A stretch of 64,000 bases of DNA from contig NZ_JADJDO010000006.1 of NCBI RefSeq assembly GCF_016702655.1, forward strand, positions 62,001-126,000. Reading direction: 5' to 3'. The DNA comes from Ideonella sp. GTDB lineage: Bacteria > Pseudomonadota > Gammaproteobacteria > Burkholderiales > Burkholderiaceae_C. Of the stretch, positions 15,186-24,345 are shown piece after piece (positions within the stretch are counted from its first letter, which is position 1; each line of letters begins with the position of its first letter). The position numbers and the translations under genes are program-made. The notes below the pieces were generated by a model. That model was given only the letters and a program-made list of their open reading frames with translations. It was not told where the DNA came from and ran no database searches.

Positions 15186-16172
15186 ATGCTTGCCTATCAC
15201 TCCGACCGCTTCGCCCTGCCGCTGGCGCCTGGGCACCGCTTCCCGCTCGACAAGTACCGTCTGCTGCACGAGGCGGTACGGCGCGACCTGCCTGGGCTGC
15301 GGCTGCGCGAGGCCGAAGCCGCGACCGATGGCGAGCTGGCGCTGGCACACGCGCCGGGCTACATCGGCGACGTGGCCGAGGGCCGGCTCGACGCGGCCCG
15401 CCAGCGCGAGATCGGGTTCGACTGGTCGCCGCAGCTCGTCGAACGTTCACGGCGCTCGGTCGGTGCGACGATCGCTGCCGCGCGCGCCGCACTCGCCGAG
15501 GGCGTGGCCGCCAACCTCGCCGGCGGGACGCACCATGCCCAGGCCGATCGCGGCAGCGGCTACTGCGTGTTCAACGACGCGGCGGTCGCGGCGCGGCTGA
15601 TGCAGGCCGAGTGGCACCGGCGGCGGCGCGCCTTGCTGCGCGTGGCGCTGATCGATCTCGACGTGCACCAGGGCAACGGCAGCGCGGCCATCTTCCGCGA
15701 CGACCCGACCGTGTTCACGCTCTCGATGCACGGTGAGCGCAACTTCCCGTTTCGCAAGGAGGCGAGCGACCTCGATGTTGCGCTGCCCGATGGCTGCGGC
15801 GACGCCGAGTACCTGGCCGCGCTCGACGCGGCGCTGGCCGCCTTGTGGCAGCACCATGCGCAGGCCCTGCCCGGGCTGATCTTCTACCTCGCCGGCGCCG
15901 ACCCGCACGAGGGCGATCGCCTCGGCCGCCTGAAGCTCAGCGCCGCCGGCCTGGCCGAGCGCGACCGGCGCGTGCTCGCCGCGGCGCGCGAGCGCGCCAT
16001 CCCGGTCGCGCTCGCGATGGCTGGCGGCTACGGGCACGTGATCGCCGACACGGTGGCGGTGCAACTCGGCACGCTCGCGGCGGCGTATCAGAGCTGGCGC
16101 AAGTGGCAGCACAATCGGCGCGCCATGGATCCGAGGGTAGAGAGCCCCGCCGCTGAACCAGACTTCCGATGA
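15186..16172 (+). CDS. histone deacetylase family protein (class IV/AcuC-like deacylase)
   Basis: A 328-residue zinc-dependent deacylase of the arginase/HDAC fold. It has the His-His pair in LAGGTHHA, the zinc-binding DLDVHQGNG and the third metal/aspartate motif GADPHEGDRLG, plus GGYG near the C terminus for the oxyanion tyrosine. Bacterial members remove acyl groups from proteins or small amines; the substrate here is unknown. Its ATGA overlap with the nitroreductase gene shows coupling in a three-gene operon. Confidence 0.88.
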   Translation: MLAYHSDRFALPLAPGHRFPLDKYRLLHEAVRRDLPGLRLREAEAATDGELALAHAPGYIGDVAEGRLDAARQREIGFDWSPQLVERSRRSVGATIAAARAALAEGVAANLAGGTHHAQADRGSGYCVFNDAAVAARLMQAEWHRRRRALLRVALIDLDVHQGNGSAAIFRDDPTVFTLSMHGERNFPFRKEASDLDVALPDGCGDAEYLAALDAALAALWQHHAQALPGLIFYLAGADPHEGDRLGRLKLSAAGLAERDRRVLAAARERAIPVALAMAGGYGHVIADTVAVQLGTLAAAYQSWRKWQHNRRAMDPRVESPAAEPDFR

Positions 16173-16885
16173 CTGCAGACTCACACCCTGAGGCTGGCGC
16201 TGCTGCGGTTGCCGCGGTCGACGCCGCGCTCGCCTCGCGCCGCTCGGTGCGCGCCTTCTTGCCGACGCCGGTCGAGCGCGCGACGATCGAGGCCATCCTC
16301 GGCGCTGCGTCGCGCGCGCCGTCGGGCACCAATACCCAGCCCTGGAAAGTCCACGTGCTGACCGGCGCGGCGCGGGCCGCGCTGTCGCGCAAGATCGTCG
16401 CCGTCTTCGACGACCCGCAGGCCCTGGCCGCGCAGCGCGAGGCCTACGACTACTACCCGACCGACTGGGTCTCGCCCTACCTCGACCGGCGGCGCAAGAT
16501 CGGCTGGGATCTGTACGGGTTGCTGGGCATCGCACGCGGCGACAGGCACCGCATGCACGCGCAGCACCGGCGCAACTTCGAGTTCTTCGGCGCGCCGGTG
16601 GGCCTGATGTTCACGATCGACGACTCGCTGCGCCAGGGCAGCTGGCTCGACTACGGCATGTTCCTGCAAAGCGTGATGATCGCCGCCCGCGCGCGCGGCC
16701 TCGACACCTGCCCGCAGGCGGCCTTCCTGCGCTTTCACCGCATCATCCTCGACCACCTCGGCGCGCCGCCGGGCGAGCAGCTCGTGTGCGGCATGTCGCT
16801 CGGCCACGCCGATCCGGCGGCGCCCGAGAACCGGCTCGTCACCGAGCGCGCGCCGGTGGCCGAGTTCACGAGATTCCACGCATGA
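16169..16885 (+). CDS. nitroreductase family protein (FMN-dependent)
   Basis: A 238-residue flavoprotein of the nitroreductase superfamily. RRSVRAFLPTPV and ASRAPSGTNTQPW supply the FMN phosphate and pyrimidine contacts at the N terminus; CGMSLGHADP near the C terminus completes the flavin site. It should reduce nitro or quinone compounds with NAD(P)H. It overlaps the genes on both sides by four bases (ATGA at 16169 and at 16882), so the three are almost certainly co-translated. Confidence 0.88.
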   Translation: MTADSHPEAGAAAVAAVDAALASRRSVRAFLPTPVERATIEAILGAASRAPSGTNTQPWKVHVLTGAARAALSRKIVAVFDDPQALAAQREAYDYYPTDWVSPYLDRRRKIGWDLYGLLGIARGDRHRMHAQHRRNFEFFGAPVGLMFTIDDSLRQGSWLDYGMFLQSVMIAARARGLDTCPQAAFLRFHRIILDHLGAPPGEQLVCGMSLGHADPAAPENRLVTERAPVAEFTRFHA

Positions 16886-17886
16886 CGACCGACTCCCCGC
16901 GCCAGCGCGTGCTCGTCGCACGCAACATCTTTGCGTCCGTCATTGAACGGTTGCAAACTCATTTCGAGGTCGATGCCAACCCGGCCGACGAGATCCTTTC
17001 CCGCACCGAGCTCGTGCGCCGGCTGCAGGGCAAGGCAGGCCTGTTCGCGACCGGCAGCGAGCGCATCGATGCCGAACTGCTGGCCGCGTGTCCGCAACTG
17101 CGCGCGGTCTGCAACATGGCGGTCGGCTACAACAACATCGACGTCGACGCTTGCACCGCGCGTGGCGTCGTCGTCACCAACACGCCCGACGTGCTGACCG
17201 AGACCACGGCCGATTTCGGCTTCGCGCTCATGATGGCCGCGGCGCGGCGCATGGCCGAGGCCGAGCGCTTCCTGCGCCGCGGCGAGTGGACGAAGTGGGC
17301 CTACGACATGTTCACCGGCAGCGACGTTCACGGCGCGACGCTCGCGATCCTGGGCATGGGACGCATCGGCCAGGCGATTGCGCGCCGCGGCGCGGCGGGC
17401 TTTCGCATGCGCGTGATCTATCACAACCGCTCGCGCCTGGACGAGGGCATCGAGGCCGGGCTCGGCGCACGCTACGTCGACAAGGCGACGCTGCTGCGCG
17501 AGGCCGACCACCTGGTGCTCGTCTTGCCGTACTCGCCCGCCGCGCACCACGCCATCGGCGCGGCCGAACTCGCGCTGATGAGGCCGACCGCGACCCTGAC
17601 CAACATCGCGCGCGGCGGCGTCGTCGACGACGCCGCGCTCGCCGCGGCATTGCGCGAGCGGCGCATCGCGGCGGCGGGGCTCGACGTCTACGAGGGCGAG
17701 CCGCGCGTGCACCCGGACCTGCTCGAACTGCCCAACGTCGTGCTGACGCCGCACATCGCAAGCGCCACCGTCGCGACGCGCGTCGCGATGGCCGAACTCG
17801 CCGCCGACAACCTGATCGCTGCGCTGGGGCTGGGGCCGCAGGCCGGCCGGCCGCCAACGCCGGTCAACCCGCCTCGCGCGGGTTGA
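16882..17886 (+). CDS. 2-hydroxyacid dehydrogenase (GhrB/glyoxylate-hydroxypyruvate reductase type)
   Basis: A 334-residue NAD(P)-dependent dehydrogenase. The NAD loop is GMGRIGQAIARRG, the catalytic arginine lies in NIARGGVVDD, the glutamate in the DVYEGEP region, and the catalytic histidine in TPHIASAT. All key residues are intact, unlike the paralogue at 5737. It likely reduces glyoxylate, hydroxypyruvate or 2-ketogluconate. It ends the HDAC-nitroreductase operon. Confidence 0.87.
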   Translation: MTTDSPRQRVLVARNIFASVIERLQTHFEVDANPADEILSRTELVRRLQGKAGLFATGSERIDAELLAACPQLRAVCNMAVGYNNIDVDACTARGVVVTNTPDVLTETTADFGFALMMAAARRMAEAERFLRRGEWTKWAYDMFTGSDVHGATLAILGMGRIGQAIARRGAAGFRMRVIYHNRSRLDEGIEAGLGARYVDKATLLREADHLVLVLPYSPAAHHAIGAAELALMRPTATLTNIARGGVVDDAALAAALRERRIAAAGLDVYEGEPRVHPDLLELPNVVLTPHIASATVATRVAMAELAADNLIAALGLGPQAGRPPTPVNPPRAG

Positions 17887-18403
17887 AGCGGGACTGACCA
17901 CCCCCGCCGCCGAGCGGCCGCCCCCGCGGGGGCTCGAACCTGACCGGGAGACCCGGATCGGGTTCGGCCCGCTTGGGCGCTGCTGCGCTCCCCTGGTCGC
18001 CTGCGGCGACCGGTCCCCTGCCGGGGACGAAGGCACGCGTTTACTGTGTCGCGGGTCGCGCGATGCGCGGGGGCGCAACTGGAGGGAACGCGCCAGGCTC
18101 ACTGGGTTGGCTGCGGCCGGCGCTTTGCGCCTTCGCTTCACTTCGCCTGTTGATGTGAGCTGCGCCGCAACTTTGGGCTATCGCTGCCCCGAGCGGCGTC
18201 ATGTCGGCCTGGGACGGCCCGGCGCTCGGCTGACGACCCCAAGACGCCTGCGGTGTCGTCCCCCGAGGGGAGCTCTGTCCTCTTGGAAGGGCCCGGCGAG
18301 GACTGAGCGCGCGCGCAGTTGACGTGCTACGGCGGTCCATTTCCGCCCGTTGCCGCCAGCGCAGGCGCAGCACAATGGCGCCGTCCCATCTCGAGCGAGT
18401 GCC
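17887..18403. repeat. 517-bp non-coding region made of GC-rich repeats
   Basis: No gene with proper start signals or recognisable product is seen here. The first 150 bases hold short palindromes (CCCCCGCGGGGG, GGGAGACCCG). Bases 18097-18187 are an inverted copy of the element at 4691-4772, sharing the GGCTGCGGCCGGCGC arm, a TCACTTCG-type hairpin and GCTGCGCCGCAACTTTGGG. Bases 18199-18310 contain another CCCCGAGGGGA module. A promoter for the lipoprotein gene presumably lies at the right end (GCACAATGG near 18370). Confidence 0.6.
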
Positions 18404-18727
18404 ATGCCGCCACTGCCCCTCCTGCGCACTGCCGCTGTCCTGCTGGCGGCTTGCGGCCTGGCCGCGTGCAGCGTGGTCCAGGTGCGCAGCGTCGGCACCA
18501 GCACCGGGCAGCCGGCCTTCGACCTCGTCGGCCCGAGCCTGCAGGCGCTCGACGCCGAGGCGGGGCGGTTGTGCCCGCAGGGGCACGCGGTGATGCGCCA
18601 GTGGCAGCGCGGCAATGCGCCGGCCGGGCAGGGCGACGGGTCGGCCAGCGGGGCCGCCGTCAGGGTCGCCTTCAGCTACGACCTGCAGCCCGACCAGGCG
18701 CAGATGAGCATCGTCTGCCGCGCCTGA
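18404..18727 (+). CDS. small lipoprotein of unknown function
   Basis: A 107-residue protein with a short hydrophobic signal peptide and a lipobox (GLAAC), so it is probably a membrane-anchored lipoprotein. The mature part has two cysteines (LCPQGHAV and SIVCRA) that could form a disulfide, and it ends with a predicted beta strand. I do not recognise the family. It precedes rmuC by 48 bp on the same strand. Confidence 0.65.
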   Translation: MPPLPLLRTAAVLLAACGLAACSVVQVRSVGTSTGQPAFDLVGPSLQALDAEAGRLCPQGHAVMRQWQRGNAPAGQGDGSASGAAVRVAFSYDLQPDQAQMSIVCRA

Positions 18728-18775
18728 GACCGGCGAGCGGTCGCTGCGCTCGAGCGGCCTGCGACAATCGGGCCG

Positions 18776-20263
18776 ATGATGGAGTGGCTTCCGCTCGCGC
18801 TCGGCGCGGCCAACCTGGTCCTGCTCCTGTGGCTGCTGCTGCGGCGTGCCGACGATGCCGCGCTGCGCCAGGCGACCGAGGCCCTGCGCGAGTCGGGGCG
18901 CGCCGACGCCGAGCGTATCGAGCGCGAACTGCGCGAGGAGATTGCGCGCAGCGGCAGCGGCACGCGCCAGGAGGTCGGGCAGACGCTCGCAGGGCTGCAG
19001 CAGACGCTGCTCGCCCAGGCCGGCGACGTGGCGCGCACGCAGAACGAGCAGATCGACAGCTTTCGGGTGCAGCTCGGCACGATGCAGCAGGCGACAGCCG
19101 CCGCGCTGCAGGCCGCGGGCAGCGCCCAGGCCGCGCAGGCGCAGGCCGCACGCGACGGCCAGGACGCGACGCTCGCTCGCATGGCCGAACAGCAGGCGAA
19201 CGTTCTCAAGCGCTTCTCGGACACGCTGACCGAGCAGTTGCGGCAGCTGTCCGAGGCCAACGAGCGACGCCTGCTCGAGGTGCGCAACACGGTCGAACAG
19301 CGTCTGACGGCGCTGCAGGCCGACAACGAAAAGAAGCTCGAGCAGATGCGCGCGACGGTCGACGAGAAGCTCCACGCGACGCTCGAGGCGCGCCTGGGCG
19401 AGAGCTTCAAGCAGGTCGCTGACCGGCTCGATCAGGTGCACAAGGGCCTGGGCGAGATGCAGGTGCTGGCCAAGGACGTGGGGTCCCTGAACCGCGTGCT
19501 GAGCAACGTCAAGACGCGCGGCATCTTCGGCGAGGTGCAGCTCGCTGCGCTGCTCGAACAGGTGTTCACGCCCGAGCAGTACGCGAAGAACGTCGAAACC
19601 GTGCCCGGCACCAATGCGCGCGTCGAGTTCGCGATCCGCCTGCCCGGGAAGCGCGACGACGGCGCGCCGCTGTGGCTGCCGATCGACGCCAAGTTCCCGC
19701 GCGAAGATTACGAGCGCCTCGTCGACGCGCAGGAGCGGGCCGACCCGCAGGCGGTCGAGGCTTCGGCGAAGGCGATCGAGGCGCGGCTGCGGGCGGAGGC
19801 GCGGACGATCCGCGACAAGTACATCGCGCCGCCGCACAGCACCGACTTCGCGATCCTGTTTCTGCCCACCGAGGGCCTGTATGCCGAGGCGCTGCGCCGG
19901 CCGGGACTCGTCGAGGCGTTGCAGCGCGAGCACAAGGTGATGCTGGCCGGCCCGACGACGCTGCTGGCGACGCTCAACAGCCTGCAGATGGGATTTCGCA
20001 CGCTCGTGCTCGAGAAGCGCTCGGCCGAGGTGTGGGAGGTGCTGGGCGCGGTGAAGACCGAGTTCGCCAAGTTCGGCGCCGTGCTCGACAAGACGCGCAG
20101 GAAACTGAAGGAAGCCACCGACACGATCGACGATGCGCAGACGCGCACCAACGTGATGACCCGCAAGCTGAAGACCGTGGAGGCGCTTCCGCAGGCCGAG
20201 GCGGCGCGCCTGCTGGGGAGCGTGACGGCGTTGCCGGTGGATGACGACGAAGACGCGTCCTGA
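18776..20263 (+). CDS. rmuC: DNA recombination protein RmuC
   Basis: A 495-residue member of the RmuC family, which limits DNA inversions and carries a nuclease-like C-terminal fold. Residues 4-22 form an N-terminal membrane anchor. Residues ~30-220 are a long coiled coil. The C-terminal core contains GIFGEVQLAALLEQVF, LPIDAKFPREDYERL and the APPHSTDFAILFLPTEGLYAE signature. A second ATG lies at 18779. Its stop overlaps or abuts the MFS gene start. Confidence 0.93.
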   Translation: MMEWLPLALGAANLVLLLWLLLRRADDAALRQATEALRESGRADAERIERELREEIARSGSGTRQEVGQTLAGLQQTLLAQAGDVARTQNEQIDSFRVQLGTMQQATAAALQAAGSAQAAQAQAARDGQDATLARMAEQQANVLKRFSDTLTEQLRQLSEANERRLLEVRNTVEQRLTALQADNEKKLEQMRATVDEKLHATLEARLGESFKQVADRLDQVHKGLGEMQVLAKDVGSLNRVLSNVKTRGIFGEVQLAALLEQVFTPEQYAKNVETVPGTNARVEFAIRLPGKRDDGAPLWLPIDAKFPREDYERLVDAQERADPQAVEASAKAIEARLRAEARTIRDKYIAPPHSTDFAILFLPTEGLYAEALRRPGLVEALQREHKVMLAGPTTLLATLNSLQMGFRTLVLEKRSAEVWEVLGAVKTEFAKFGAVLDKTRRKLKEATDTIDDAQTRTNVMTRKLKTVEALPQAEAARLLGSVTALPVDDDEDAS

Positions 20264-20273
20264 GGTCGTTCCA

Positions 20274-21398
20274 ATGCTGGCCCTGATCGTGGGCCAGATC
20301 TGTCTGCACGCCTGCATGGCCGGGGTGCGCGTCGCGGCGCCGCTTGCCGCGCTTGCCGAGGGCCGCAGCGCGTTCGCGGTGGGCCTGCTGCTGGCACTGT
20401 TCGCGGCCGGCCCGATCGCCACTGCGTTGCCGGCCGGGCGACTCGCCGACCGCCACGGCTACCACCGGCCGTTGCGCCTGGCAGTGGGCTTCAGCGTCGC
20501 GGGCGGTGCGCTCGCCTGCGCATCGCAGCACGGCCTGGCGCTCGGCGCGGCCGCGCTGCTGACCGGCATCGGCGCCAACACGGGCCTGATCACGATCCAG
20601 CGCAGCGCCGGGCGCCTGGCACGCACGCCGGCCGATCGCATGCGCGTCTTCAGCTGGCTCGGCCTCGCGCCCGCGCTGGCCAACATGATCGGCGCGGTCG
20701 TCGCAGGGCTGATGATCGACCTTGCCGGCTACCGCGCCGCCTTTGCGGTGCTGATGCTGATGCCGCTCGCGGCACTCGCCTGCGCACGCTGGGTCGATGC
20801 CGATGTCGCCGAAGCGGCGCCGGCCGGCCCCGAACGCGCACGACGCGCGGCCTGGGCGCTGCTCGGCCTGCCGCCACTGCGCCGCCTGCTGCTCGTCAAC
20901 TGGCTGCTCGCGGCGAGCTGGGACGTGCACAGCTTCGTGCTGCCGGTGCTGGGCCACGAGCGCGGCATGAGCGCCTCGCTGATCGGCACCCTGCTCGGCC
21001 TGTTCGCAGGCGCGGTGGCAATGGTCCGCCTGATCGTGCCGCTGCTCGCGCACCGCCTGCGCGAGGGCCAGGTGCTCTTCGGTGCGATGCTCTGCGTCGC
21101 CGCGGTGCTCGCCGCCTATCCGTTCGCGCACGCGGCGCCGCTGATGGCGCTGTGCGCGGTGCTGCTCGGACTCGCGCTCGGATCGGTGCAGCCGATGATC
21201 ATGTCCACGCTGCACCACGTGACGCCGGCCGACCGCCACGGCGAGGCGATCGCGCTCCGATCGATGACGATCAACCTCGCGAGCACGGCCATGCCGCTGT
21301 TGTTCGGCGCCGGTGGAGCGGCCCTCGGCGCGGGGGCGATGTTCTGGGTGATGGGCGCGGCGGTCGGTGCCGGCAGCCTGATCGCACGCAGAGTCTGA
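20274..21398 (+). CDS. MFS transporter
   Basis: A 374-residue major facilitator protein with about 12 hydrophobic segments. The loop 2-3 motif is present as GRLADRHGYHRPL. Substrate cannot be read. The start at 20274 has GAGGT eight bases upstream. An in-frame ATG at 20241 would overlap rmuC by 23 bases and add a hydrophilic tail. It ends just before two tandem 81-bp repeats. Confidence 0.8.
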   Translation: MLALIVGQICLHACMAGVRVAAPLAALAEGRSAFAVGLLLALFAAGPIATALPAGRLADRHGYHRPLRLAVGFSVAGGALACASQHGLALGAAALLTGIGANTGLITIQRSAGRLARTPADRMRVFSWLGLAPALANMIGAVVAGLMIDLAGYRAAFAVLMLMPLAALACARWVDADVAEAAPAGPERARRAAWALLGLPPLRRLLLVNWLLAASWDVHSFVLPVLGHERGMSASLIGTLLGLFAGAVAMVRLIVPLLAHRLREGQVLFGAMLCVAAVLAAYPFAHAAPLMALCAVLLGLALGSVQPMIMSTLHHVTPADRHGEAIALRSMTINLASTAMPLLFGAGGAALGAGAMFWVMGAAVGAGSLIARRV

Positions 21399-21400
21399 GC

Positions 21401-21562
21401 GCCCCCAGGGCCGGGCTGCGCCCTGCCTGCCCCCCGCGGGGGTCAAGGAAGCTTGGGGCGGCCCGGCGCTTCCTTGAGAGCGCCCCCAGGGCCGGGCTGC
21501 GCCCAGCCCGCCCCCCGCGGGGGTCAAGCAAACTTGGGGCGGCCCGGCGTTTGCTTGTGAGC
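21401..21562. repeat. two tandem copies of an 81-bp intergenic repeat
   Basis: The unit starting GCCCCCAGGGCCGGGCTGCG repeats at 21401 and 21482 with few differences. Each unit contains CCCCCCGCGGGGG, then CAAG(G/C)AA(G/A)CTTGGGGCGGCCCGGCG. A third, diverged copy lies at 41266-41345. No coding potential. It may act as a bidirectional terminator between the convergent MFS and thioredoxin-fold genes. Confidence 0.85.
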
Positions 21563-21564
21563 CG

Positions 21565-22206
21565 TCAGAAGCGGATGCCCGAGGGCGTGGCCGGCGCTGG
21601 CCGCGCAATCCGCGGCGCAGACGGCGGCGCCGGCGCCGGCGCAGGATCGGCGCGCTGCGTGACCGGAGTCGCGGCAGGGTGCTGGTAGCCGGCAGGCAGG
21701 CGCGACTCGCGCGGGTAGCCGGCCGAATCGAGGTACGCGTTCCAGGTCTCGGCCGAGAACCCACGCAGGGCCTGCGTGCCGAGGGTCAGCGTCGGCACGT
21801 CGCGCGTGCCGGCGAGGCGCTGCACGGCCTCGGCGTCCTCCTCGGTCACGACGATGCGCTCCGCATGGGGGATGCCGCGCTGGCGCAGCAGGCTGCGTGC
21901 GCTGTCGCAGGGCGAGCAATCGGCCACGACATAGAGCGTGGCCGGATAGCGAGCCGCCGCCTGGCGCAGCTCGAGCGGCAGTTCGGCCGGGTTCGCTTCT
22001 GCAACGTTGCCGGTGGCGGTCAGCGGCGTGACCCTGCCTTCGGATGCGCTCGGTGGCCGGTCGGTGTAGGTCACCTTGCCGTCGGGCCCGACGATCTTGT
22101 AGAGCGCCTGCGCCGGCATCGCGATGGCCACGCCGGCGATCGCCAGCGCCAGCAGGCGCAGGGCCAAGCAGAAGTGGTGGGGGCGGTTGACGTCGCTGGG
22201 GTTCAT
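21565..22206 (-). CDS. DUF4124 / glutaredoxin-like domain protein, exported
   Basis: A 213-residue protein. An N-terminal signal peptide (hydrophobic 15-33) is followed by a DUF4124 segment (LYKIVGPDGKVTYTDRPP). A thioredoxin/glutaredoxin-fold domain follows with the redox motif CSPC in VVADCSPCDSARSLL and the cis-Pro loop DVPTLTLG. The C terminus is Pro/Ala-rich. A periplasmic thiol-disulfide role is likely but unproven. Start at 22206. Confidence 0.82.
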   Translation of the reverse strand: MNPSDVNRPHHFCLALRLLALAIAGVAIAMPAQALYKIVGPDGKVTYTDRPPSASEGRVTPLTATGNVAEANPAELPLELRQAAARYPATLYVVADCSPCDSARSLLRQRGIPHAERIVVTEEDAEAVQRLAGTRDVPTLTLGTQALRGFSAETWNAYLDSAGYPRESRLPAGYQHPAATPVTQRADPAPAPAPPSAPRIARPAPATPSGIRF

Positions 22207-22282
22207 CGGGATCCTGGACCGCGCGGATGCGCCGCTGACGAGTGTATCGGCGCGCCGCGGCCCAACTCAAGGCCGCTTGCGC

Positions 22283-24328
22283 TCAGGCAATGCCCTGATG
22301 CTGCAGCAACGCGTCCACGCGGGGCTCGCGGCCGCGAAACGCCTTGAAGCTCTCGATCGCCGGGCGGCTGCCCCCCGCCTCGAGGATGGCCTCGCGGTAG
22401 CGGCGCCCGGTCTCGGGGTCGAAGATGCCGCGCTCCTCGAACGCGCTCCAGGCGTCGGCGCTCAGCACTTCGGCCCACTTGTAGCTGTAGAAGCCGGCCG
22501 CGTAGCCGCCGTCGAAGATGTGCGAGAAGGCGTGCTGGTAGCGGTTGAAGGTGGGCGCGGGCACGACCGCGACTTCGCGCCGCACCTCGTCGATCACGGC
22601 CTGGATGCTCGCCTCGCTGCCGGGCTCGGTGTGCAGGCGCATGTCGGCGAGGCCGTACTCGACCTGGCGCAGCATGTGCAGGCCGCTCTGGAAGTTGCGC
22701 GCCGCCAGCATGCGATCGAAGAGCGGCCGCGGCAGCGCCTCGCCGCTCTGCGCGTGGGCGCTGATGCGCTGCAGGACCTCCCACTCCCAGCAGAAGTTCT
22801 CCATGAACTGGCTCGGCAGCTCGCACGCGTCCCATTCGACACCGGCGATGCCCGCCACGCCGATGTCCTCGACCCGGGTCAGCAGGTGGTGCAGGCCGTG
22901 GCCGAATTCGTGGAACAGCGTCGTCACGTCGTCGTGCGTCAGCAGCGACTCGCGCTGCTGCCCATCGACGACGACCGGCGGTGCGAAGTTGCAGACCAGG
23001 TGTGCAACCGGCGACTGCAGCGCGCCGTCGGGGCGCGCCCAGCGCCCGCGCACCTCGTCCATCCAGGCGCCCGAGCGCTTGCCGGCGCGGGCATGGAGGT
23101 CGAGATAGAAGCAGCCGACGAGCTCGCCGCCGCGCTCGATGCGAAAGAACCGCACCGACGGATGCCAGACGGCGGCGCGCGCCTCGCGGATCGAGACCTC
23201 GAACAGCGTCTCGACGACGCGGAACAGCCCCGCGAGAACCTTGCCTTCGGTGAAGTACTGCCGCACCTCCTGGGCGCTGAACGCGTAGCGCTGCTGCTGC
23301 AGCCGCTCCGACGCATAGGCCATGTCCCAGGCCTGCAGGTCGGGCAGGCCGAGCTCGCGTTGCGCGAACGCGCGCAGTTCGGCCAGATCGCGTTCGGCCT
23401 GCGGGCGGGCCCGGCGCGCGAGATCGCGCAGGAAGCCGATCACCTGCGCCGGCGAGCCCGCCATCTTGGGCACGAGCGACAGCAGGGCGTAGTTGGCGTG
23501 GCCCAGCAACTGCGCCTCTTCCTGGCGCAGCGCGAGGATCTCGCGCATCACGGCGCTGTTGTCCAATTCGGCCGGGCCTAGATCGCTCGCCAGCGTGGCA
23601 TAGGCGCGGTACAGGCGCTCCCGGAGGGCGCGGTCGTCGGCGTACTGCATCACCGGCTGGAAACACGGCATCTGCAGCGTGAGCTTGCAGCCTTCGCGGC
23701 CGTCGGCCTGCGCCGCCGCGCGCGCGGCCTCGACCACGTCGGCCGGCACGCCGGCAAGCTCGGCCTCGCTCGCGAAGCAGGCGAAGCCGTCGGTCGCGTC
23801 GAGCACATGCTGCGAGAACTGCTGCGACTGATCGGCCAGCCGTGCCAGGATCTGCGCATGGCGTTCGCGTGCCGCGCCCTGCAGTTCGGCGCCGCCGAGA
23901 ACGAAGTCGCGCATCGCGTTGGCCAGGGCCTGGCGCCGCGCGGGGCTCAGGCCGGCGGCCGCTGCGCCGGCGTGGATCGCCTTGAACTTGCGGTACAGGC
24001 GCTCGTCGGCGCCGAGGCGGGTGTGGAACTCGGTCACGCGCGCCAGGTTGTCGGTGAAGGCGGCGCGCAGTTCGGGCGTGTCGGCGACGGCGTTGAGGTG
24101 GCCGACCGCGCGCCACGCAAAGGCGAGGCGCTCGGTCGCCACGTCGAGCACGGCCGACATCGCATCGTAGTCGGCCGCGACAGCATCGCTGGTCGCGCGT
24201 TCGAGCGCGGCCTGGGCATCGTGCAGCAGCACGTCGAGTGCCGGCGTCACGTGCTCCGGCGCGATGCGGTCGAAGGCCGGCAGCGGGGCCGGATCGAGCA
24301 GCGGATTGCTGGCCTGGCAGGCGCCCAC
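22283..24328 (-). CDS. prlC: oligopeptidase A (M3 family zinc metallopeptidase)
   Basis: A 681-residue cytosolic peptidase that degrades short peptides, including cleaved signal peptides. The zinc motif HEFGH lies in TLFHEFGHGLHHLL, with the third ligand glutamate in the following GVEWDACELPSQFMENF block. The length equals E. coli OpdA. No ATG fits the N terminus; a GTG at 24328 gives MGACQASNPLLDPAPLPAFD, the expected beginning. It lies 17 bp after folD, so folD and prlC are probably one transcript. Confidence 0.93.
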   Translation of the reverse strand: MGACQASNPLLDPAPLPAFDRIAPEHVTPALDVLLHDAQAALERATSDAVAADYDAMSAVLDVATERLAFAWRAVGHLNAVADTPELRAAFTDNLARVTEFHTRLGADERLYRKFKAIHAGAAAAGLSPARRQALANAMRDFVLGGAELQGAARERHAQILARLADQSQQFSQHVLDATDGFACFASEAELAGVPADVVEAARAAAQADGREGCKLTLQMPCFQPVMQYADDRALRERLYRAYATLASDLGPAELDNSAVMREILALRQEEAQLLGHANYALLSLVPKMAGSPAQVIGFLRDLARRARPQAERDLAELRAFAQRELGLPDLQAWDMAYASERLQQQRYAFSAQEVRQYFTEGKVLAGLFRVVETLFEVSIREARAAVWHPSVRFFRIERGGELVGCFYLDLHARAGKRSGAWMDEVRGRWARPDGALQSPVAHLVCNFAPPVVVDGQQRESLLTHDDVTTLFHEFGHGLHHLLTRVEDIGVAGIAGVEWDACELPSQFMENFCWEWEVLQRISAHAQSGEALPRPLFDRMLAARNFQSGLHMLRQVEYGLADMRLHTEPGSEASIQAVIDEVRREVAVVPAPTFNRYQHAFSHIFDGGYAAGFYSYKWAEVLSADAWSAFEERGIFDPETGRRYREAILEAGGSRPAIESFKAFRGREPRVDALLQHQGIA

Positions 24329-24345
24329 GATCTCGAGTCTGCCGC

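Noticed and set aside
21401..21562. Tandem repeats as a possible CRISPR array
   Set aside because: Only two 81-bp units with no spacers between them, and no cas genes nearby.
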